Shown one piece after another: positions 23,955-36,175 of a stretch of DNA of 64,000 bases. Numbering within the stretch: the first letter of the stretch is position 1; every line of letters starts with the position of its first letter. The notes below the pieces were generated by a model that worked only from the letters and a program-made list of their open reading frames with translations, searched no databases and was not told the origin of the DNA. This DNA comes from Paguma larvata (Eukaryota > Chordata > Mammalia > Carnivora > Viverridae). The stretch is from positions 79,685,123 to 79,749,122 of the forward strand of contig CM057825.1 in the NCBI GenBank assembly GCA_030068075.1. The letters run 5' to 3'. Position numbers and translations under genes: made by a program.

Positions 23955-24115
23955 GGCTTCTCAAATTCTAATGTACATATGAACCACCTAGCGATCTTTT
24001 TAAAATGCACACTTTTGATTCAACAGGTGTGGATGAGACTTCAAATTCAGCAATTTAACAAAACTCCCAAAGAAGGCCATATCCACAGATCAAACTCTGA
24101 ACAGCAAAGTTCTAA
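23955..24115 (+). mobile_element. MER3-like hAT MITE
   Basis: 'caggcttctcaaattctaat', 'gtacatatgaaccacctagc' and 'tttttaaaatgcacactttt' match a MER3-type hAT-Charlie element. Only part is preserved. Family name is from memory. Confidence 0.55.
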
Positions 24116-24129
24116 ACCATGCATCTCAT

Positions 24130-24720
24130 GAAAGGTATCTTTATGGTATAACCACTCTGGAAAACAGATTAGCAGCTTTTCAGAAAAATTAAACAGTTTT
24201 AATATACCCACTATATAATCAAGCCCTTTAATCCCCAAGTATTTACCCAAAACAAATGAAAAGAGATGTACACAAATGTTCACAGCAGCTTTATTTGTAA
24301 CAGCCAAAAACTCAATCAACTGGTGAGTGGATAAACTGTGGTATATCCATAAAATAGACTACTCTCAGCAATAAAAAGGAATGAATTATTAATACATGCT
24401 ATAATATGTATGAATTTCAATCAGGCTGAGTGACAGAAACCAGACCAAAAAAGAATATATGCTTAATGACCCCATTTATATAAAAGTCTAGAAAATGCAA
24501 ACCACTAATTCACAGTGACAGCAGATCAGTGTTTGGCTGAAAGAGGAGAGGGGGCTTATACAGGAGTATGAGGAAACAACTTTTAGAGGTGGTAAGTATG
24601 TTCAGTACTTTGTGGTAATAACAGTTTTACAGGTGTATATAAAATTGAACAAATTGTACATGTTAAGTATGTGCTGCTCATTCATCAATATACCTCAACG
24701 AATCTATTTTAGAAAGACAT
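24130..24720 (+). mobile_element. Old L1 LINE 3' end
   Basis: 'tggtataaccactctggaaa', 'tgttcacagcagctttattt', 'actgtggtatatccataaaa' and 'gttttacaggtgtatataaa' are the ORF2 C-terminus and 3' UTR of an old L1. Plus strand. Confidence 0.87.
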
Positions 24721-24786
24721 CTTTCAAAAAGAAAATTCACTATACAGAAATATATAAATTCTAACTTGAAAACCCATGTAATACTG

Positions 24787-25485
24787 TGATAACAGGAAAT
24801 ACACATTTGGTCTTTGTCCCCACTCTTGACACAGAACTCCTAAAACTCTTGGAATTTCTTAATGATAAGTGTGATTTGATATTCCTAACAAATCCCTTTC
24901 AAGCACATACAGGTTTATGTTATGAGGTGACTTTTGGAAAGCATCTAAGGATGGTGGCTGATTGCCAGGAGAACCAATCATGTGATTAGAGAGTAGGAAC
25001 TTTCAGTCCCAAACATAATCTCTGCGGAGAGGAGATGGGCTACAGATTGTAGATACATCACCGATAGTTAATTATTTAATCAATTATGCCTATGTAATGA
25101 AGCCTCCATAAAACACCCTGAAAGGACTGGCTTCAGAGAGTTTACAGGCTGATGGGTACACGGAGGTGGCTGGAAGAGTGGCAAATTCCAAGAGGGTGTG
25201 GACACTCCGTGCCCCTTGTCCCATACATTGCCCTATGCACTGCAAATTAATTGAACCTAAGGAAAAGGTAGTTGGATACTCCAATCTATAACCAGTCAGT
25301 CAGATGCATAGGCGACTACCTGGACTTGGGATTGGGCATCTGAGGGTGGGGGAGGGGAGCAGTCTTGTAGAACTGAGCACTTAACCTGTGGAATCTCTTG
25401 CTATTTCCAGATAGTGTCAGAATTGAGTTGAATTGTAGGATATTCTGCTGATGTCACAGAATTGCTTGGTGTTGGGGGGGAAAAC
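24787..25485 (+). mobile_element. Probable solo LTR of an old endogenous retrovirus, internally deleted
   Basis: The unit starts with TG (tgataacaggaaatacacat). It contains 'caattatgcctatgtaatga', 'agcctccataaaacaccctg' and 'cattgccctatgcactgcaa', and ends near 'agaattgcttggtgttgggg'. This matches my memory of an ancient mammalian LTR family I cannot name. The segment that would carry the AATAAA signal seems missing after 'ccctatgca'. No gag, pol or env sequence follows. Confidence 0.55.
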
Positions 25486-26099
25486 CTCGCACTGGAATAA
25501 ATGTCAGAACTGGACAGAAACACCTTTATACATACGCTAAGATTAAGAGCTTTCCCCCTTGGAGTGGGGTATGCAGTAGTGGTGTAAGGTGACTCAGAGG
25601 GAGGGTCCTTTAGGATCTTTCTTAAGTCCAAGTAACCACTGAAAACACATACTGCAGAGTTCATAAGAAAGTCAGTGGTGGTCAGTAATAGACTACAATT
25701 TTAAAAAGACACCTTAGTCTTTTCCAGTAAAATCTGGAATTTTGCTAACTATTTAACTATATAAACAGGGTATTGCAAAATACAAAACTATAGCTAGACA
25801 CCTTTTGAGGAGTCAGTCTCACTCCCACCAATGTCCACTCTCTCAACTACCATTGTCGCCCCAGGAGTGGGTTGCTATCCACCAAGTTGGTAAATCATCT
25901 CACCTTACCCCAAAGGCAGTCAACTGAATCAGGCTAGATACCTTATCCGAATTAGGTCAATCATATTCTATCTCCCGGGAAGTTAGAAATGAGAGTGAAT
26001 CACTCCCCTCAGCCAGAAATTTCTGCTTAAATAAATTTAGAAGCTATAGAGCAGTTACCTTGAGCCAACAAGAGGCCAAATCTCTGTAAGTCCTTTTAC
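25486..26099. other. Unassigned intronic sequence
   Basis: About 25800-26060 has the look of an old repeat (ccaggagtgggttgctatcc, ttctatctcccgggaagtta), but I cannot name it. No coding signal. Confidence 0.4.
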
Positions 26100-26439
26100 A
26101 GAGAAGAATGCAGTAAGACTAAAAATATTTTTAAAAAGAATAATATCTCATTACCAAACGGGATTCATTCCACAAATGCTGGAGATGGTTCAATATTATA
26201 ATTCATCAATAATGAACAGATCTGAAGAGAAAATCTCCACAAATTCCAAAAAAGGCATTTCAAAATATTCAAGACCCATTTACGGTAGAAACACTGGAGA
26301 TTTTACATATATTTTTATGAATTACATACATATTTATAATGTTCTATTGTAAGTATCTTTTTTTAATGTTTATTTATTTTTGAGAGAGAGAGGGGGAGGG
26401 AGGGAGAAAGAGAGAGAGCGCGAGAGAGAGAGAGAGAGA

Positions 26440-26490
<51 letters not shown>

Positions 26491-27765
26491 CAGGGAAAGG
26501 GCAGAGAGAGAAGGGGAAACACAGAATCTGAAGCAGGCTCCAGGCTCTGAGCTGTCAGCATAGAACCTGACTTAGGACTTGAACTCACTAACTGTGAGAT
26601 CATGACCTGAATCCAAGTTGGACATTTAACTGACTGAGCCACCCAGGTGCCCCAGTAAATATCTATTTTGTTTTCTATGTCTATAAATCAGTCTAGAATA
26701 ACCTACATCTCATTTAATAGAGAAACACTACCATCGGTCACACTGAAGTAAGAAAAAAGATGCCCATTATCCTCACTACTATTCAATGTGCCTTGACGGA
26801 AGGCAATGAGAAGCACACTATTTAGAAAAGCAGAAGTAAACTATCTCTATACATAAGTTACATGGTATTTATATCTTAATAACTCAAGAGAACCCACGCA
26901 AAAGTACAATCAGGTAACTTAAAGTCACAAGATATAAAATTAACATACAAAAATTAATAGTTTTTAAAAATACAAATAACAAGTTATAACGTATAATGGA
27001 AAAGAAAGTAATATTTACAATAGCAACCAAATAGAGAAAATTCCTGGAAATAAGCTTAACCAAAAACAAGTAGAAAAAGAATGCTCTTGAAAAATAAATA
27101 TAACTAGACTTTAACAAATGAAGACACAAATCATGTTCTTGGATAAAAAGTCAACATCACAAAAACATCAATTATCTATAAGCAAATTTATAAATGTTCA
27201 GTAAATGCCAATAAAACACCAACATTTTCTTTCTGGAGTTAGACAAAATTATAAAGGTCATTATGGAAAAATAAACCAACCACAGTGTTAAGGAAAACTC
27301 TGAAAAGGGAAAGCAATAAGAATGGGAGAAGTAACTAGCCTCGCCATATATTTTTTAAATAATAAAAATATAAAAATAAAACAATGAAATGATTGATATT
27401 ACAACACTGTATCGTCAAAAAAACTTTTTTAAGTAAATCTTCTGCCCAATGAAACAAAAAACGAAATTAAAAATAAATCCAAATGCCTAAGAAATTTCAA
27501 AGATAATGAAAGTGGCATCTCAAACCAGCAAGAAAAGATTTTTAATGGTTTTTATACAACTGGACACCCATTTAGAAGAAAAAAATATGCACCTACAGAG
27601 TCATCTGTACTAGAACAAATCGTACAAGTTCTAGAAGAAATCTTGAGGTAAATAACCTGAGAGAGGAGGCAAAACACCTTGATTTTAACTCAAAAATCAG
27701 AAGCATTCTTTTATTAAGAAATGAAAATTTTGGCTACCTAACAATGAATATCAGGAGGACTGATT
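26100..27765 (+). mobile_element. Old L1 LINE: ORF2 RT region
   Basis: 'accaaacgggattcattcca', 'gatgcccattatcctcacta' and 'caaaagtacaatcaggtaac' follow ORF2 in order. The SINE at 26357-26654 splits it. Frames are destroyed. Plus strand. Confidence 0.82.
26357..26654 (-). mobile_element. Feliform tRNA SINE with expanded GA/GT microsatellite
   Basis: The head (ctgagccacccaggtgcccc) and middle are normal. The CT-rich region (GA on plus) has grown to about 130 bp at 26382-26510 with a short (GT)n island at about 26440-26453. Flanks GTAAGTATCT and GTAAATATCT are the likely target duplication. Confidence 0.94.
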
Positions 27766-27853
27766 AAGCCTGCTTCGGATTCTGTGTCTCCCTCTGTCTG
27801 TTCCTCCCCGCTCATGCTCTATCTCTGTCTCAAAAGTAAACGTAAAAAAAAAA
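27766..27853 (+). mobile_element. 5'-truncated feliform tRNA SINE
   Basis: Only the 3' third is present: 'gcctgcttcggattctgtgt', CT-rich stretch, and an A-rich tail. Confidence 0.88.
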
Positions 27854-28770
27854 AGAGGAAACTGATTAAATGTACAATGGAACACCACCTAGTTATAGTA
27901 TTAACAAATCAGAATCAATACCTATACCACAGGAATTTTTTTTAACAACTGTATTTATGCCTTAATCCCTTGTTTTGGGGAATCACTAGTCCTTCCTCCC
28001 AAAATTCCCTTTACACCAATGATCGAAATGCAAACTGCCATTCCCTTATACCATCCACTTCTTAGGCTATAGTGACTAGGGTTAATCTAATAATTGACAA
28101 GATGACTCAGGCTGGGCCATAGATTTCTCAATCTGAAAGGAAAAGGTTAAAGAGCAAATTTCTCTCTAACACACACACACATACCCCTATATTTATATAC
28201 CTATAAATACGTAAATACAGAGGGAAAAAAGGCATGGAAGGAAGTACATCCACACAAAGGTCAAACATGGGTAACTCAGAATGGTAGGATTGCAAGGGAT
28301 GTGTATTTTCTTCTTTATGCTTTTTAGTATATTCTGAATGTTTTACAAATAAGCATATATGATACTGCTACGAAGGGGTGGTGGGTATTTTCAAAAACAG
28401 ATAAAACAAGTTGGATGTTTTGGGGTTTTGCTTTTCCAATTTACAGAGACATTAGCTACCTCAAAATATGCTCAGGTGGCTGAGCACATTTCCAGTGCTC
28501 ACTGTGTACTGCATTACCACTCTACAGAACGAGTATCTTCCTGTGCTGTATTATGCCCTAAAAACAAAGAACATAATAGGCAAATCTTAATTACACCACT
28601 GTTTATAAACATAAATCCACTACAATACAGGCAAACAATTATCTAAATTTTACTTTTGTAAAGTACAATTCAAAGAATCGTCCTTACATTCAGCACATTT
28701 ACATTCTTCAGTGATGTGCTTCCATGTAAGAATTCTGCATTTTACAATAATATAAACTCAGTCAAAAGCT
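27854..28770. other. Unassigned intronic sequence
   Basis: Includes a short (AC)n run near 28169-28181. No repeat family or exon recognised. Confidence 0.5.
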
Positions 28771-29006
28771 TTTTAAAAAATTTTTTTTTTAATATTTACT
28801 TTTGAGAGAGAGAGAGACACAGAGCATGAGCAGAGGAGGGGCAGAGAGAGGGAGGGAAGGAGGGAGGGAAACACAGAATCCGGAGCAGGCTCCAGGCTCT
28901 GAGCTGTCAGCACAGAGCCCAATGTGGGGCTTGAACTCACAAACCAGGAGATGATGACCTGAGACAAAGTAAAATGCTTAACTGACTGAGCCACCCAGGC
29001 ACCCCA
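28771..29006 (-). mobile_element. Feliform tRNA SINE
   Basis: Minus copy: T-rich tail, (GA)n and GGGA-rich region, 'ctgagctgtcagcacagagc' and 'ctgagccacccaggcacccc'. Close to consensus. Confidence 0.94.
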
Positions 29007-29219
29007 CTCTAAAGATTTTTAAATGCCTTCTTAGAATTCTCAAAAAATTTGGAACTTTGTGATTCATATGCAATAAGGATTAATAATGAAAAACCCAATC
29101 TGCACTATCTACTAAACTGTAACTCTTAACCTCCTCTAGGTCATTTTCTTCATTAATAACCTGATGATGAGGGGAATAATCAGGAGACACACATAAAACT
29201 GATCCAAAAAAAATCAGTA

Positions 29220-29629
29220 ATGAGTGCCTGGGTGGCTCAGTTGGTTGAACATCCAACTCTTGATTTCAACTCAGGTCATGATCCCAGAGTATTGGATTGA
29301 GCCCTGTGTAGAAGTCTGCTTGGGATTCTCGCTCTCTCCCTCTGCCCCTCTCCCCTACTTGCGTTCTCTCTAAAATAAAATAAAATAGGGGCGCCTAGGT
29401 GGCTCAGTCGGTTGAGCGTCCGACTTCGGCTCAGGTCATGATCTCGCGGTCTGTGAGTTCGAGCCCCGCGTCAGGCTCTGTGCTGACAGTTCAGAGCCTG
29501 GAGCCTGCTTTGGATTCTGTGTCTCCCTCTCTCTCTGCCCCTCCCCCCACTCATGCTCTGTCTCTCTCTGTCTCCAAAATAATAAACATTAAAAAAAATT
29601 TTTAAATAAAATAAAATAAAATAATTTTT
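29220..29629 (+). mobile_element. tRNA SINE carrying a second SINE in its tail
   Basis: The outer SINE body is 29220-29387 (gagtgcctgggtggctcagt ... taaaataaaataaaatagg) and its A-rich tail resumes at about 29606. AAAAATCAGTA at 29209-29219 and 29630-29640 is the exact target duplication of the pair. Confidence 0.92.
29388..29605 (+). mobile_element. Feliform tRNA SINE, near consensus, nested
   Basis: A near-consensus and therefore young copy (cggttgagcgtccgacttcg, tctcgcggtctgtgagttcg). It sits in the AATAAA-type tail of the SINE before it. Confidence 0.95.
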
Positions 29630-29640
29630 AAAAATCAGTA

Positions 29641-30226
29641 TGTTCACAGACCCCATTAAGTCTATCTACGTACCAGAGACTTCAATTAAGAATCCCGATA
29701 TAAAATTAAGACTTAATTGAAACCCCTTAATCCACAAAGCATCCCAATTGTCTTTACTCTGTCACAAATCTGAAAATACATAGCTAGAAATCACATTTCC
29801 AGTGCAGTGACCTTATAACTAGCTTAGTCTCTGGTCTGCCACCTCTGCCACCACCACCATCACTGCCACCCACGCGCTGCCCTCCACAATCCATCCATCA
29901 ACAATGATCTTTTACAAATACAAGCCTGATGATGTACCCTCCAAAACCACAGCTCCCCATTATCAAGGTTAATACTATATACTCTAAATGAAGGAAACAC
30001 ACAAACACACACACGCACATGCATGTATATGTGTACACGTATATGTACATATATATAACTTAATATCGCTTAACTAGTTAACACTGCATAACTAGTAAAT
30101 AATATATAACATGTGTTGCTAAATTAGAACAGTGTTTTTCAAACTATGGGTTGAATATTTAATCATAAAATCAACAAGTAGCTCATTTAACAAAATAGGA
30201 ATGGAAAGGGTAAAAACATGTATGTA
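29641..30226. other. Unassigned sequence with a CA/TA microsatellite
   Basis: About 30000-30058 is an irregular CA/TG/TA alternating run (acacacgcacatgcatgtat and following). The rest is unassigned. Confidence 0.6.
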
Positions 30227-30855
30227 TAGCCAATTCTCAATACTCACGAATTCTGTGTTTGCAAATTCACCTCATACAAATGTGTGATCCCCAAAATCAG
30301 TATGTGCAGTACTTTCACAGTCATTCAAAGAATGTGCAAAGCAGCAATCGTTGCCCCAATCATATGTTCCCCAGCTGAGGTCAAAGGAAGTGACACTCTT
30401 CTTTCAACTCTTATACTATAAATAAGTGTAATTCTAATGTTCTATTTAGTGCCACTTTTTTGCATTTTTATAATTTTTTGACGATTTCATTGTTTATGGG
30501 CTCCCCAAATGCAGTGCTGAAGTGCTATAATGTTCCTAAGCACAAGGTGGCTGTGATGTACCTTACAGATAAAATGTGTGTTAGACAAGCTTCATGCGGG
30601 CATGACTTACAGTGCTGCTGGCTGTGAGTTCAATGCCAAGAATCAATAGTATATGTTAAATAAAGTATCTTCAAAAGAGAAATATACAAAAAACAAGATT
30701 CTGCATTGATTTCGTTGGTGAAAATGTTTTGACCAGAGGTTCACAGGAATCCAACCCTGTATCTCCTTTAAGACCAATGGCTCAGTATTCACTAATCCGT
30801 TGTTTGTGGCAACTTGACAGAACATAACTACTACAAAAAACAAAAAAGACAAACA
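30227..30855 (+). mobile_element. Tigger-family DNA transposon, internally deleted
   Basis: Contains pogo/Tigger transposase-start sequence: 'gcagtgctgaagtgctataa' and 'ctgtgatgtaccttacagat', ending in 'gaacataactactacaaaaa'. The usual non-coding end (ttcccc agctgaggtcaaag in two parts) is also visible. The protein frame is broken and most of the transposase is absent. Confidence 0.72.
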
Positions 30856-31197
30856 ACAACAAAACCCAACAGTTTATTTGTATGTGCAGTGTGTATGTCA
30901 AGATACCCTTTATTTCAGTTATACATACACATACATACAGTGAGTCAATCAAAAAGGTTTAAAAGCCAATGAGTAAGAGCAAAGAGAAATACTCCTGAAA
31001 TTTCAAAATGGTAAAATGGCAAGGCAGACAGGTAGGGGACATGGGCACACATACTAACCCTTTTTTCTACCTAGAATCAGAATCACCCATAAATTATGAT
31101 TTGGTTGGGAAGTCTAAGGTAAACACATGTACTTTACAAAAGCAACCCAGATTATTCTGCTACATGGTCAAGATAAGAACTGCTATTCTTCCTCCTA

Positions 31198-31385
31198 CAG
31201 TGGTACCTTTCAATGTATGGTCACTAGACAGGCAGCATCAGGAACATGTTAAAAAATACAGATTCCTAGGCCCCATTCCAGATCCACTAAAAACTACAAT
31301 GTCGGCATGAAGCTCAGCAATCAGCGTTCTAACAAGCCCTCCAGGTGATTCTGATGCATGACACAGTTTGAGAATCACTGACCTA
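31198..31385. mobile_element. hAT-Charlie-type MITE
   Basis: The ends 'cagtggtacctttcaatgta' (plus) and 'cagtgattctcaaactgtgt' (minus from about 31380) are inverted copies. The interior 'ccctccaggtgattctgatg' is typical of palindromic hAT MITEs. Exact family not fixed. Confidence 0.7.
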
Positions 31386-31901
31386 AACCCGTATTTCTTT
31401 TGAACGTATTTTGAAAGCCCTGATGAATCTAAGATGGCTGAGCTGATATTTCAGATAAAGCTGAGGGGAACTACTACTGTCTGAGGCATCTGATATAGAT
31501 TCTATATCTATATTCTATAGATATAGAAAAACTTCTGAGTACCTTCTTTATGGAAGTGTCCTCTGTGCTTTAAACCAAAATAAATAAAATCTGCATATTA
31601 TTTGTACAATAAATAAGGCGGCACTAGTTCTTCAGGTCATCCTCCACATCACAAAGTTTCTTTTCCCACAGCTCTTTAAACAGGAGCTGCTTTTAACACA
31701 AGTTTGCCTATCCTAAAAGGTGACTCTATACTAGACCACAAAAATTCTTTCAACCCTCAAACAACTCTCCAGGGCATAACACACTTTCCAATATGAAAAA
31801 GCAATGACATGCACTGAAAAACAAACAACAACAACAAAATAACTCATGACATCCTGGCATATGAAATAACTTCAAAACTCATTTGCAAAAAATTATTTGG
31901 T
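31386..31901. other. Unassigned intronic sequence
   Basis: A small perfect-looking inverted TATA-rich run (tctatatctatattctatag) lies near 31500-31520. No gene or repeat recognised. Confidence 0.5.
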
Positions 31902-32070
31902 AATGTTTTTTTAACTTTATTATTTATTTTAAGAGACAGAGAGTCCCAAACAGGTTCCGTGCTGTCAGCACAGAGCCCCATGTGGGGCTCAATCCCACCA
32001 ACAGTGAGATCATGACCTGAGATGAAACCAGGAGTCGGATGCTTAACCGACTGAGCCACCCAGACACTCC
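31902..32070 (-). mobile_element. Feliform tRNA SINE, shortened
   Basis: Minus copy with an intact head (accgactgagccacccagac) and 'gtgctgtcagcacagagccc'. The GA-rich segment is almost absent. Confidence 0.9.
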
Positions 32071-33548
32071 AATTTAGTATCTTCTACTCAGCCAGCTATT
32101 ACATGAACTCAAACATACTCTTGTTCAAATCATGTCCCTTGTGACACAAATTTCCACAATCTAATTTTTACCTTTTACATAACACATTAAGCCTTATATG
32201 GAGTCATCCATGTACAACTCTTTTGTTCGGAACTACAAACTGCTTGAAGACAGGTACCACAACTATTCCTTTCTATAAGCTAACGTACATAACAGGTGTT
32301 GCTCATTCTATCAGCAAATATTTAGTGAGCAACTACAATATGTCATTCACCATACCAGATGATGGATAAAAAGGTAATACAGACACAGTCCATATATTCA
32401 TGGAGCTACCTACTGAGTGAATACACACAAATGGCTGCGATGAACATTTGAGAGACTGCAGTCTGTGTCAAAGACCCAGCTTACCAACATAATACCCAAA
32501 ACAAGATGGCTTTCTTCAAAAGAGTAGCCTGTTACTGCTCTTCTGACCTAAACTGCTATTTAAGGCCATTAATAATTGGTAAAACAATAATACACTGACA
32601 AGTCATTTAACAGTTAATCTGACTTTAAAATATTTATCTTATATATAGAAAAAACAAAAACAAAAACAAAAGTCCTATACACATGCAAGGCTTACAGATA
32701 GCCAAACTACAACATGGGAATAAAAGATTAAGGTTTTATATCCAAACTCCAAATAAGCCAATTAGAAAGCTACAATTTGCCAATTCTCAATTCCTCTGAT
32801 ATATTTAAATTTAAAATCAAAATTACCTGACTTTATGAATGACTCTAGACTAAGAAACTAACTCTAGTCACATATTACTTACAAAATAAATACAAGAAAT
32901 ATTTGTCAACTTTATGAAGTAAAAAGCATTTGTTTTGAAGTTTTCTAAGATACACATGCATGATGCTAACAACAGCTGCCTCTATAGAGTGTCTGGGATG
33001 TGGGGAAGGAAGGATATTTACTTTTCAAGTATATCATTGTGCGGTATAAATTTTTTTTCTTTAAATCACGTGGGTATATTATTTTTCAATTTAAAAAAAC
33101 TAGAAAATGCTTTAAACATAAAGATAACATATTCTGTTTATAGTAACATCTCCTTTATAGTAATAAGAAATAAAATCTTTAGCCTAACTATATATTTGGG
33201 ACAAGGATGACATGACAATAGGGTTGCCATTTGGGCCAAAAAAATTCTTCTGAGGGGTTCTGAACGTCAGGTCAAAGACCCTCAAAACATGCAAAGAAAG
33301 AAGGGGGGGGTCCATAAACCTGGGTGAGAAAACAATCATTTCTCTTATTCCACTAACTTCTATCAAATTTAAGATTTCCTTCAATTACTAATGTAGGCAA
33401 AAGGCAAAATACTACTACTAGTAACACTCAGGACTAGCAATACAACAGAAATCACAGCTCGTTTCACTGTCCTATTACAGTGGCTGCACTTGTCAATATG
33501 TTGTTTATACTTACCACTACTTAAAAACTAATAATTAGATTCAATTCT
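32071..33548. other. Mostly unassigned; L2-class remnant near 32205-32410
   Basis: 'aactgcttgaagacaggtac' at about 32238 resembles the L2 3' end, and 'atatttagtgagcaactaca' just after it resembles another ancient dispersed repeat. The rest, to 33548, is AT-rich with no recognised feature. Confidence 0.45.
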
Positions 33549-33561
33549 AAATCTTGTCATT

Positions 33562-33773
33562 GGGGTGCCTGGGTGGCTCAGTCGGTTAAGCCTCAGACTT
33601 CAGCTCAGGTCATGATCTCACAGCTAGTGAGTTCAAGCCCCACATCAGGCTCTGTGCTAACAGCTCAGAGCCTGGAGGCTGCTTTGGATTCTGTGTCTCC
33701 TCTTTCTCTACCCCTCCCCTGCTCATGCTCTGTCGGTCTCAAAAATAAACAAACATTACAAAAAATAGTAAAT
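33562..33773 (+). mobile_element. Feliform tRNA SINE with exact 13-bp target duplication
   Basis: AAATCTTGTCATT at 33549-33561 and 33774-33786 flanks a near-full copy (gcctgggtggctcagtcggt, gctctgtgctaacagctcag). Confidence 0.96.
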
Positions 33774-33887
33774 AAATCTTGTCATTAATGTGTTAATAAA
33801 GCATGTAAATTACAAACTGTTTTGATATTTTGATAACTTTCAACATAATTGGCTTATGGGATTCTATTTTATGCATTTAAAACATCA

Positions 33888-34800
33888 TTCTGATTCAGGC
33901 CCTCTGCTCATTTTTTAATTGATTCTTTCTGGTATTGAGTTGTATACATTCTTTATATATTTTGGATACTAACCCCTTAACAGATACATAATTCGCAAAT
34001 ATCTTCTCCCATTCAGTAGGTTGTCTTGACATTTTGTTGATGGTCTCCTGAGCTATACAAAAGCTTTTTATAATGGTATAGTTCTAATGCTTTATTTTTG
34101 CTTTTGTTTCCCTTGCCTCAGGAGACATATCTAGGAAAATGTTTCTATGGCCCATGTCAAAGAAATTACTGCCTATGTTTTCTTCTGGGAGTTATACGGC
34201 TTCAGGTCTCATATGTAAGTCTTTAATCCACTCGAGTTTATTTTTGTGTACAGTGTAAGAAAGTGGTCTAGTTTCATTCTTTGGCATGTAGCTATTCAGT
34301 TGTCCCACTGTATATTCTTGCTTCTTTTGTTGTAGATTAATTGACCATATAAACACAGGTTTATTTCTGGGGTCTCTATTCTATTCCATTGATCTATGTG
34401 TCTATTTTTGAGCCAGTATAATACCGTTTTCCTTATCACAGCTTTGTAGTATATCTTGAAACCTGGGATTGTGATGCCTCTACCCTTGTTAGTCTTTCTC
34501 AAGACTGCTTTGGCTATTCAAGGTCTTTTGTGGTTCCATACAAATGTTTTTATTATTTGTTCTTGTTCTGAGAAAAATGCTATTGGTATTTTGGTAGGGA
34601 CTGCATTAAGTCTGTACAGTGTTTTGAGTAGTATAAACATTTTAACAATATTGGTTCTTCCAATCCATGAGCATGGAATAGCCTTCCATTTGTGTCCTCT
34701 TCAATTTCTTTCAGCACTGTTTTATAGTTTTCAGAGTACAGGTCTTTCACCTACTTGGTTAAGTTTACTCCTAGGTATTATATTCTTTTTGGTGCAATAG
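33888..34800 (-). mobile_element. L1 LINE, inverted 5' half of a twin-primed insertion
   Basis: On the minus strand it reads L1 ORF2: 'gattggaagaaccaatattg', then 'caaagctgtgataaggaaaa', 'ggtcaattaatctacaacaa' and 'gggagaagatatttgcgaat', ending at 'gagcagagggcctgaat'. It is the ORF2 3' third, with frame breaks. It meets the plus-strand piece at 34800/34801, where the L1 coordinate is continuous. Confidence 0.92.
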
Positions 34801-35500
34801 ACATTTTTGCAAAGAAGATCTACAAATGGCCAAAAACACATGAAAAGATGCTCAACATCACTATTCATCAGGAAAATGCCAATCAAAACCACAATGAGAT
34901 CAAGTCAAAACAAATGAGATGACAATCAAAACCACCTTACACCTGTCAGAATGGCTATGCTCAAAAAGACAAGAAAAAACAAATGCTGGTGAGAATGTGG
35001 GGGGGAAAAAACCATATGCACTGTTGGTGGGAATGCAAACTGGGGCAGCCACTGTGAAAAACGGTATGGAGATTCCTCAAGAAATTAAAAGTAGAACTAC
35101 CATATGATTCAACAGTCCCCTACTGGGTATTTACCCACAGAAAACAAAACCACTACTAAAATGATAAATGCACCTCTATGTTTATATAGCATTATTTGTA
35201 AGCCACAGTCAAGATATGGAAGCAACCCAAGTGTCCATCAACAGATGAAAGAATAAAGATCTAATGGATTATTAGATGGCCCTAAAAAAGAACAAGATCT
35301 TGCCATTTTTGCAACACCATGGATAGATTGAGAGTAAAATGCTAAGTGAAATAAGTCAGACAAATACTTTATGATTTCACTCATATGTGTAATTCAAGAA
35401 ACAAAACAAATGAACAAAAAAAAAAGAGAGAGAGAGAGACAAAACTCTTAAATACAGAGGACAAACTGGAGGTTGCAGCAGGGGATGGGAAAAGCAGTAT
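34801..35500 (+). mobile_element. L1 LINE, 3' half of a twin-primed insertion
   Basis: Starts 'acatttttgcaaagaagatc', the next segment of ORF2 after the inverted half. It continues through 'aagatgctcaacatcactat', 'tgttggtgggaatgcaaact', 'gtgtccatcaacagatgaaa' and 'gaaataagtcagacaaatac' to the 3' UTR. A (GA)n patch sits at about 35425-35440. No poly(A) end is clear. Confidence 0.92.
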
Positions 35501-35944
35501 GAGGAATTTTTTCAAACTGTCAAAGTCCCAAGTCACAAGACATTAAGATTAAGAAACCTTGGACAATGGTTCTTAAATCAGATCCAAGAGCCCCCATCTG
35601 GAAATTGAGAAAACAAACATTTCGGGGTTATCTCAATTAGCAGGCAGGGTATCAATAAACTTCACGGTATGCCTGTGACAGTCCCATACATCCAAAAAAT
35701 TGAATGCCCAAACCATGCCAGTTGAGAAACATCTCAAGGATCAAATGGCAAGATTACCTCTTTAGTATCATGCTTTCTGAAGTTTCCAAACTTAAATGTT
35801 CATCCTAGAGTTTACTGGTATTTTAGAATGTCTCTCGTCATTCGATTCTCTAGTGTACACCACCCACTGAACAAATTTTCATCACTAAAATTTATTTTCC
35901 TCATGACCAACTAACAATCAAAAACAGAAAGAAGGCGGGGGGGT
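35501..35944. other. Unassigned intronic sequence
   Basis: No gene or repeat recognised; about 35560-35720 may be an old palindromic MITE, but this is weak. Confidence 0.45.
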
Positions 35945-36175
35945 GGGTGGTTCTGGGTGGTTCAGTTGAGTCGGTTAAGCGACCAACTTTGGCTCAGGTC
36001 ATGATCGCAATCCAGGAGTTGGAGCCCTGCATCAGACTCTGTGCTGACAACTCAGAGCCTGGAGCCTGCTTCAGATTCTATGTCTCTCTCTCTGCCCCTT
36101 CCCCAGCCCGCCTTCTCTCTCATTGTCTCTCTCTTTCTCAAAAATGAATAAACATTAAAAAAAATTTTTTAAGGA
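35945..36175 (+). mobile_element. Feliform tRNA SINE with disturbed head
   Basis: The head shows a small local duplication (gggtggttctgggtggttca). The rest is normal: 'gctctgtgctgac' is replaced by 'actctgtgctgacaactcag', followed by the CT-rich stretch and 'aataaacattaaaaaaaatt'. Confidence 0.92.

Noticed and set aside
29399..29605. Many ORFs starting MAQSVK/MAQLVK across the window
   Set aside because: These are repeated readings through the tRNA-derived SINE (head and box regions) in the same frame, seen wherever a SINE is well preserved.
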